From positions 1-45,357 of the IMG/VR virus record IMGVR_UViG_3300050821_009314: a stretch of 45,357 nucleotides of DNA; one strand, given 5' to 3'. This DNA comes from a virus. Shown in pieces: positions 40,792 through 45,357 of this stretch; position 1 is the stretch's first letter; every line of letters begins with the position of its first letter. A program made the position numbers and the translations under genes. The notes under the pieces were generated by a model, which was given only the letters and a program-made list of their open reading frames with translations, did not search any database and was not told the origin of the DNA.

Positions 40792-41066
40792 GCTGCAACC
40801 TCTTGGCATCTGTTTTCAATCCTGTGAGCTGCGTAATCCTCAGGGCAAAACCATTTGTCACATCTCACGCAGACAATGGCGTGATCTAATTCCACTGTGC
40901 CGCAAACCCAAGCCGTACACGTTGTGCATTGAACCTTGGCCAGTTGAAGGCATTTCTTGAAGGTCGAAGGCTCACCATCATCCCCTGGAATTTCAACTTT
41001 CATTTCACAGGGATGGTCCACGGCGTTTATTCCCGGCTGCTCGATTTGTTCTGTTTCGGCGATCAT
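40788..41066 (-). CDS. B-box/RING-like zinc protein
   Basis: 92 residues. Eight or more Cys/His: CLQLAKVQCTTCTAWVC, HAIVCVRCDKWFC, AAHR, CQE, compatible with two zinc sites. Middle of an operon of small replication-linked genes. Not recognised. Confidence 0.58.
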   Translation of the reverse strand: MIAETEQIEQPGINAVDHPCEMKVEIPGDDGEPSTFKKCLQLAKVQCTTCTAWVCGTVELDHAIVCVRCDKWFCPEDYAAHRIENRCQEVAA

Positions 41067-41074
41067 GGGTTCTC

Positions 41075-42283
41075 CTAGAACGCAACAGCATCCTCTTCTG
41101 TAATCTCCAGACCTTGCTGCACAAGGCTCTCTTTTAGCTTCCGTTCGAGCAGGGTTTCGGGGGATTCTTTGCCGTTTGTAACGTCCTCTTTGGCCATGTC
41201 CACCAATGCGATCAGGTCTTTGTCTTCCTTGACCGGCTCTGCCTTGATGCGCTTTTCAAACTGCATAAGCACCATCACGCAATATTGGAGCTGGGCTGCG
41301 TCAAACCCTTCAAACTTTGTCTTTGAGCGGACAGAAGTAACGGCCTCAGTAACAACCATGCGCTGATGCTTGCCTTCGTCTGTGCGCGTCGAAAACAGCA
41401 GATCCATGGTGGCGTACCACTCTTCCAGAAGGGATTGCTTAACTTTTTGCTTCTGGTGGAATTGGCTGTCACCGTTTGGGACGATTGAGGCGCTGTTGGA
41501 TTTCGGCAGGTTTGTTCCTGCGATGCTTTCCAGTGCTTCGATATGAGGTAGGAAGGCATTGAGAACTTGCCGATAGTCACCGGATTTGTACTGCGATAGG
41601 TCGGAGAATGTGAACTCCTTGCCATTCAAGGCCCGGACGCGATCTTTCAGCACAAAGCAGACATACTCCAGACCGCCCAGCTTGCCGCCTTTCAGCTTTT
41701 TGCGCTGATGGTTCATTTCACAGGTAAGGTGAGGCTCATAGCCGAAAGATTCTCCGCCGCCGGCCTTCATCTTCGTGTCGCCCTTGACCAGCTCTTTCTT
41801 GCCGTCTTCCTGCTCTTCATAGAAGTACTCAAAGCCCAAGCGTCCATTAGCAATGGCATGGAGCGGAGCATTCAGGAAGTCAATCGTCCAGTCGTTCCAA
41901 AGAGGCTTGATCTGGTTGAATTTGTGAAAGGGAACGCGGCCCGTTGAATCGGCAAACCGCTCAAGTAATTCGCTCCATGTGTGAGTTATTGAGTCAACCA
42001 CGAAACCGCAGCATCCTCGCTTAACTGCGGTCACAATGGCGTCATGCATTCCCTTGAAGTGGCGTCCGTTCTCGATGATGAGTTCTACACCTTCCGCCTG
42101 ATAGAGAGGCTTCAGGAACTGCCATCCAGGTTCGGTATCGAATACCATTACAGGCGCTTTGTTGTGGCGCTTTACGCTCAATCCAAGCTGCAATAATCCT
42201 GCAGTGGTTGATTTACCTGTACCTGCGCTGCCCTGAAAACCTGCCTTCAGGAAACAGCCTAATTTGTCAATCTGGGTTGCCAT
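41075..42283 (-). CDS. RecA-like/AAA phage ATPase (Sak4/AAA_24 type)
   Basis: 402 residues from ATG 42283; the ATG at 42349 lacks support. Walker A GSAGTGKST at 18-26, Walker B FVVDSITHTW, KAGGGESFGYEPH further on, then a helical C-terminal domain. Family resembles the phage RecA-like ATPases that act with single-strand annealing or as Rad51-like Sak4. No annealing protein or SSB was recognised beside it, so whether it drives recombination or loads helicase is open. Confidence 0.8.
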   Translation of the reverse strand: MATQIDKLGCFLKAGFQGSAGTGKSTTAGLLQLGLSVKRHNKAPVMVFDTEPGWQFLKPLYQAEGVELIIENGRHFKGMHDAIVTAVKRGCCGFVVDSITHTWSELLERFADSTGRVPFHKFNQIKPLWNDWTIDFLNAPLHAIANGRLGFEYFYEEQEDGKKELVKGDTKMKAGGGESFGYEPHLTCEMNHQRKKLKGGKLGGLEYVCFVLKDRVRALNGKEFTFSDLSQYKSGDYRQVLNAFLPHIEALESIAGTNLPKSNSASIVPNGDSQFHQKQKVKQSLLEEWYATMDLLFSTRTDEGKHQRMVVTEAVTSVRSKTKFEGFDAAQLQYCVMVLMQFEKRIKAEPVKEDKDLIALVDMAKEDVTNGKESPETLLERKLKESLVQQGLEITEEDAVAF

Positions 42284-42320
42284 AAACTTCACATTCCTTT
42301 CTGTTCGGGGCCGCGCTCCG

Positions 42321-42545
42321 TTATTTGCAGTACATGCGCTTGAGATCAACTAATGCCTGCAATATTTGCTCAATGTCTTTCTTGGTTATTCCTGTGGCAT
42401 CTTTCACCAGCGTTACGATTGCGTTGCGGTTTAATCCCGATGCAGACAACTTCCGCATCGCCGCGCTCACGTTCACGATTGCGTCTGCCAAAATTTCTTT
42501 CTCTATCGGCTTCTCGCCATCCTTCTGAATAACTTTTAGTGGCAT
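42321..42545 (-). CDS. hypothetical helical protein
   Basis: 74 residues from ATG behind GGGAGAGG. Helical with a helix-turn-helix-like segment (NRNAIVTLVKDATGITKKDIEQILQAL, written here in two parts: NRNAIVTLVKDATG and ITKKDIEQILQAL). Could bind DNA as a small regulator; not recognised. Confidence 0.52.
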   Translation of the reverse strand: MPLKVIQKDGEKPIEKEILADAIVNVSAAMRKLSASGLNRNAIVTLVKDATGITKKDIEQILQALVDLKRMYCK

Positions 42546-42598
42546 TTCCTCTCCCTTCACTCTCTGTTACCGCATCCGATCCGCACGTACTGCAACGG

Positions 42599-42736
42599 CT
42601 ACCAAAATTTCTTGATGAAATGCCATGCGATCCAGCATATTCCGCCGAAAAAGCCGACATACAGAGCGGCAAAAAACAGCCAGACTAGAACTGCAAAAAT
42701 CTTGAATCCAGTTCCATTGCCTATTAACGTAACCAT
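42599..42736 (-). CDS. 45-residue membrane protein
   Basis: ATG at 42736 behind GGAGGAAAG. MVTLIGNGTGFKIF leads into two hydrophobic segments with WLFFAALYVGFFGGICWIAW, ending KKFW. Longer frame upstream belongs to the next gene. Not recognised. Confidence 0.55.
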   Translation of the reverse strand: MVTLIGNGTGFKIFAVLVWLFFAALYVGFFGGICWIAWHFIKKFW

Positions 42737-42738
42737 AT

Positions 42739-42954
42739 TCACTTTCCTCCACTGATCTGCATGTACTCGCTGAGTTTCTTTACTGCGCATTCCTGACCAC
42801 ATAGACTCGCAACTTCTTCGTTTGAAGCAAGGGACTCCTGCCATTGCGAAACCATGTATCCGCATCCATTTGAGGCATAGCCAATCCACCAATGATTGAC
42901 AGAGCCTTTTTGCTTGCCGCAAACGTCACACGTAAATTGTTTTACCCATGCCAT
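42739..42954 (-). CDS. zinc-ribbon hypothetical protein
   Basis: 71 residues from ATG behind GAGGATTTATTG. CDVCGKQKGS and CGQECAVK flank an aromatic core. Its stop precedes the membrane gene by two bases. Not recognised. Confidence 0.52.
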   Translation of the reverse strand: MAWVKQFTCDVCGKQKGSVNHWWIGYASNGCGYMVSQWQESLASNEEVASLCGQECAVKKLSEYMQISGGK

Positions 42955-42964
42955 CAATAAATCC

Positions 42965-43066
42965 TCATCGGCCCAAAACCCTTGCCAGCCAAACCAGCAA
43001 GTGCGCAAATCCCACGCCGGCGGCAACGGCCAAACAGAACAACACGCCACCTGCCAAAAAGGGCAT
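42965..43066 (-). CDS. possible small membrane protein, start unclear
   Basis: ATG 43066 gives 33 residues, MPFLAGGVLFCLAVAAGVG and a second hydrophobic half ending WLARVLGR. The open frame runs a further 30 codons upstream (VNRIAGVSLREGQTVYKIL, then DERREQPEPK) with no ATG, GTG or TTG. Another frame has an ATG at 43195. Either the short form is used, an indel split the gene, or a rare start is used. Confidence 0.4.
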   Translation of the reverse strand: MPFLAGGVLFCLAVAAGVGFAHLLVWLARVLGR

Positions 43067-43198
43067 CAGCTTAGGCTCTGGCTGCTCGCGTCTTTCATCC
43101 GGATCAGGCAGAATCTTGTAAACGGTTTGCCCTTCTCGCAGGCTTACGCCAGCAATGCGGTTTACTTCTTTGTGCGCGGTAGTAAGTGGGCGTCATGG

Positions 43199-43603
43199 CT
43201 ACTCCGCGCCTTTGGTTTTTATGAAGTGCTCGATACGGGCAACGGCAACCTTGGCTCTGGCCGCAGGAGTTTTGCCGCGCCGAAATCTATTGCGGAATTT
43301 TTCTGGCCAGTCAATAACGCGGAATAGTCTCTCGGCTTGAGGAACAGAAATGTCAAAAAGTTCCGCGCCAGAAATAAAAGCTCCCTCAGTACGAAACTCT
43401 TTATTGACAAGTATGTGACCCCAGCCATTAATGCAGGCGGCAGTTCCGCACTTCGGGAAATCCCATATTTCCTTTCCGTCCACATTTTCCATCTCTACGA
43501 TTTTGGAATCGCCGTGCTTGCGTAAAATCCACGCTCCCATTACAAAGCGTTTCGGTTCTTCGGCAATGTGCTTTGCAACTTTTCTGAGCAATCGTGTGTT
43601 CAT
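43199..43603 (-). CDS. conserved phage hypothetical protein
   Basis: 134 residues. CGTAACINGWGHIL in the middle and PQAERLFRVIDWPEKF near the end are signature stretches of a family seen in several phages with unknown role. Start overlaps its upstream neighbour by four bases. Mostly helical. Confidence 0.65.
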   Translation of the reverse strand: MNTRLLRKVAKHIAEEPKRFVMGAWILRKHGDSKIVEMENVDGKEIWDFPKCGTAACINGWGHILVNKEFRTEGAFISGAELFDISVPQAERLFRVIDWPEKFRNRFRRGKTPAARAKVAVARIEHFIKTKGAE

Positions 43604-43824
43604 GCAAATCTCCTGTCTTCCGCAGGATCGCGGTAGCCGCCTAAATCTTCTGGAATCTCTTCTTGCTCATCGCCAGGAACAGATTCGGGGGCAGAGGTTT
43701 CTTCGGCAGGTTCGATTGAGCGGACGTAATCAACGAGCTGCTCGTAAGTCCATTGCTCACGCTCCATTACGTGCGTGTCGAAAATATGATTTCTTCCAAG
43801 TAACATCCCGACGCTTAAACGCAT
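43600..43824 (-). CDS. hypothetical acidic protein
   Basis: 74 residues; DTHVMEREQWTYEQLVDYVRS helix (residues written in part: EQWTYEQLVDYVRS) then a Pro/Glu-rich acidic tail. Overlaps its neighbours by 4-10 bases. Not recognised. Confidence 0.5.
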   Translation of the reverse strand: MRLSVGMLLGRNHIFDTHVMEREQWTYEQLVDYVRSIEPAEETSAPESVPGDEQEEIPEDLGGYRDPAEDRRFA

Positions 43825-44303
43825 GACATTTTTCCTTTCGCCGATCTAATGAAATTTGCATCTGCCATGACTGCGCTTATGCGCTCGTATAGCGTGTAAC
43901 CTGATACGCGATGGCAGGAAACTTTTAGGGAGTCAGCAGACGGAGCAGCGTTTAAACAGCCGAGAGCATCAGTACGCGGGCGCTCAGATACGGTTTCAAA
44001 GCCGATACCCTCTACGCTTGCGCTTGGTGATGGCAACTGCCCTTCAGTGTGGACGCTACCGACTCCCTCATTGCCAACCGTGATGGACTCTTTAAGCCCG
44101 TTATTCGGGCGTCCCGGGCTAGCAACGTCAAACTCTTCTGCTGCCTCCATCATTTTCAGGATGAAGGTCTTTAAATACCGTTCTTCCATGTCCGCGACTG
44201 AAGGGCCATAAATCAGCGCCCAGCGCTCCGGTGAAATATCGGGCGACATCATCCGGTTGTGCACATAGGAGCGGAATACAAGTTCGTCTATTACGGCTTT
44301 CAT
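43815..44303 (-). CDS. hypothetical protein
   Basis: 162 residues. First 60 are helical (ERWALIYGPSVADMEERYL), the middle is Ser/Gly-rich, C-terminus has a short helix (LYERISAVMADAN). Not recognised. Overlaps the next gene by four bases. Confidence 0.5.
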   Translation of the reverse strand: MKAVIDELVFRSYVHNRMMSPDISPERWALIYGPSVADMEERYLKTFILKMMEAAEEFDVASPGRPNNGLKESITVGNEGVGSVHTEGQLPSPSASVEGIGFETVSERPRTDALGCLNAAPSADSLKVSCHRVSGYTLYERISAVMADANFIRSAKGKMSCV

Positions 44304-44518
44304 AATTCCTCCACAAAAGCAATGGCATCGGTTATGCGCTGATTGAATGCTTCGTACTCCGCAAGAAGCTGCCTACGAGTTTTTCCCGATTGCCCATACA
44401 TGGAGTCCATCTCTTCATCGGAAAGGAACTTGAAGTTCGCTTTGGCCCTGTAAAGATCGTCGCCACGATAGGCCGATAAAGCGTCAAGAATCGTTCTCTT
44501 GATAGCCATATTTTTCAT
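44300..44518 (-). CDS. hypothetical small helical protein
   Basis: 72 residues from the ATG behind GGAG (44518). A helical bundle, LDALSAYRGDDLYRAKANFK, then KTRRQLLAEYEAFNQRI. The previous TAA and this ATG share bases (TAATG). Not recognised. Confidence 0.55.
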   Translation of the reverse strand: MKNMAIKRTILDALSAYRGDDLYRAKANFKFLSDEEMDSMYGQSGKTRRQLLAEYEAFNQRITDAIAFVEEL

Positions 44519-44676
44519 TACTTGCTCCAGTCCAAAAACTTGATAATTGCCAGCAAAACCACAGGCAGAGTTAAAACTGCGCCCCACGTAACCAAACGCA
44601 GGCGGGAAAGTAGAGGCTTACTTTTACGCAAGCCCCTGAGTGGAGCGACTTCGTTATCGAGCCAAATCAGCGACAT
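44518..44676 (-). CDS. 52-residue single-span membrane protein
   Basis: ATG 44676 to TAA 44518. A polar, basic N-terminus (MSLIWLDNEVAPLRGLRKSK) is followed by a hydrophobic helix (TWGAVLTLPVVLLAIIKFL). Overlaps the HNH gene by ten bases and shares TAATG with the next. Not recognised; perhaps an early membrane effector. Confidence 0.55.
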   Translation of the reverse strand: MSLIWLDNEVAPLRGLRKSKPLLSRLRLVTWGAVLTLPVVLLAIIKFLDWSK

Positions 44677-45278
44677 AGCGCCCCCGGCACATGCTGGGCT
44701 GCCGCGGCTTTAGCTTTTCCATTGCTAACCGCGGGAACGTGATCAGACACGCACGATCCTGCCCCATGCTCGATAAGGAATTGATTTACGACTTCCGCGG
44801 CTTGGGCCGCATCGTCATACGTGCCTAGATAGTGGTATTTGTTATTCAGGCGGACGCGAGTCCAGAAATTGCCCAGCCCACGCTTTGAGTGGTACACGCC
44901 GCGGTATCCTGTGCGCCCATGTCCCCCATAAATCCGGTTGAGGACATTTAGGCCCTGGGAGCACTTGCGGGTTTGGGATTTCCGGTTGTCCAGAGTCCGG
45001 TGAAAGATGTGATCAACGTATTCACCCTTTTGTGCGCCATGGACGAACCGGTGGAGGTAGAGGTTCCCGCGGATGCCAGTGTTCGTATAGCAGTAAAAAC
45101 CAGCAGGGAAGAGAGAGACACGCCAGAAGCCGCGGCCAATCACCCTGCCTAAATCTTCAAGGTCGATTGTTACGGCAAACTGTTTTCCGTTGGAGGAAGG
45201 GCAGACGAGAACTGCAATATTCTGCCCAAGCATCACTTGATTGCGCTTTGGCAGTGCGTTCTGTTTTTCTGAAGTCAC
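44667..45278 (-). CDS. HNH homing endonuclease with AP2 domain
   Basis: 203 residues from a GTG behind AAGGACTTAC. N-terminal beta region, then LHRFVHGAQKGEYVDHI and TLDNRKSQTRKCS, the HNH core; C-terminal GYRGVYHSKRGLGNFW, KYHYLGTYDDAAQAA is an AP2 DNA-binding domain. This architecture is a free-standing homing endonuclease of phages. It is the first gene of the right operon. The start codon lies in a 10-bp inverted repeat. Confidence 0.88.
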   Translation of the reverse strand: MTSEKQNALPKRNQVMLGQNIAVLVCPSSNGKQFAVTIDLEDLGRVIGRGFWRVSLFPAGFYCYTNTGIRGNLYLHRFVHGAQKGEYVDHIFHRTLDNRKSQTRKCSQGLNVLNRIYGGHGRTGYRGVYHSKRGLGNFWTRVRLNNKYHYLGTYDDAAQAAEVVNQFLIEHGAGSCVSDHVPAVSNGKAKAAAAQHVPGALCR

Positions 45279-45309
45279 GTAAGTCCTTCTTTGGTGAAAG
45301 ACTTACGTG
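45276..45309. repeat. 10-bp inverted repeat at the right att site (candidate arm-type sites)
   Basis: CACGTAAGTC (45276-45285) and GACTTACGTG (45300-45309) are a perfect inverted pair, 14 bases apart. The first includes the HNH gene's GTG start. Both copies match the left-end motif at 55-66. In DNA they could bind integrase; in the minus-strand transcript they would hide the start codon. Confidence 0.65.
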
Positions 45310-45313
45310 TGAT

Positions 45314-45357
45314 TGGTGGGCGATGACGGACTCGAACCGCCGACTTCCTGCTTGTAA
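45314..45357 (-). tRNA. tRNA-Val(UAC), 3' half only, at the right att site
   Basis: Reading leftward from 45357: TTACAAGCAGG gives U33, anticodon UAC and the 3' side of the anticodon stem; then a T-arm GGCGG-TTCGAGT-CCGTC, acceptor strand ATCGCCC, discriminator A and an encoded CCA ending at 45314. The 5' half must be in the flanking DNA. The phage carries this to restore the gene on integration. It is not a complete gene in this window. Confidence 0.9.
45347..45357. repeat. right attachment-site core (11-bp direct repeat)
   Basis: CCTGCTTGTAA, identical to bases 1-11, spans the anticodon loop and 3' anticodon stem of the partial tRNA-Val. With the left copy it brackets the element exactly. 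Confidence 0.8.

Noticed and set aside
43815-44303. Repeat array in the Ser/Gly-rich middle of the 162-residue gene
   Set aside because: No repeated unit is seen on inspection; only compositional bias.
1-45357. CRISPR array, diversity-generating retroelement or IS element
   Set aside because: No regularly spaced repeats, reverse transcriptase with template/variable repeats, or transposase was found.

Overview
This 45,357-base window looks like one complete temperate tailed bacteriophage, either an integrated prophage cut at its attachment sites or its linearised genome. The two ends share an 11-base direct repeat. The right end is the 3' half of a minus-strand tRNA-Val(UAC) gene, and a tyrosine integrase with a small ribbon-helix-helix-like protein sits at the left end. 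No tape-measure, sheath or tailspike-baseplate set is visible. There is a large portal, a trio of internal/ejection-type proteins and a P22-gp4-like adaptor candidate, so I infer a podovirus-like, short-tailed virion. The host must be diderm (several lipobox proteins). The integrase style, the small exported proteins and the fibre type remind me of Acidobacteriota prophages; this host call is from memory and only moderately confident.

Layout. (1) 1-1568, minus: att arm, RHH-like protein, integrase. (2) 1569-4231: a control region with two TTTTAC...GTAAAA palindromes and two related promoters, driving a short plus-strand operon of small genes that ends at a convergent rho-independent terminator. 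(3) 4259-6549, minus: a tightly coupled lysis/membrane cassette of eight tiny genes, four of them under 60 codons. (4) 6594-8121, plus: two exported moron genes running against the surrounding late operon. (5) 8114-30607, minus: the structural module. In transcription order it is small terminase, tail/fibre proteins (one with a C-terminal Hint domain), ejection-type proteins, large terminase, portal, histidine phosphatase, scaffold candidate, major capsid protein, GroES-like co-chaperonin, adaptor candidate and an exported fibre-like protein. (6) 30611-37661, minus: many small zinc-ribbon-like accessory genes with an HNH protein, a Lar-like protein and a DUF1064 protein. (7) 37658-45278, minus: replication (DnaB-type helicase, initiator, RecA-like/AAA ATPase), HNH proteins and small membrane proteins. 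(8) 45276-45357: inverted arm-type repeats and the tRNA-Val 3' half.

How it works together. In the lysogen the rightmost operon lies directly downstream of the rebuilt tRNA-Val on the same strand. In the excised circle it would instead lie directly downstream of the int/RHH operon, so integration itself may rewire early transcription. No CI/Cro-like repressor and no recognisable endolysin were found, although operator-like palindromes and holin/spanin-like genes are present. The points I would look at first are the GroES-like protein beside the capsid gene, the histidine phosphatase between portal and scaffold, the Hint domain on a tail protein, and the att architecture.
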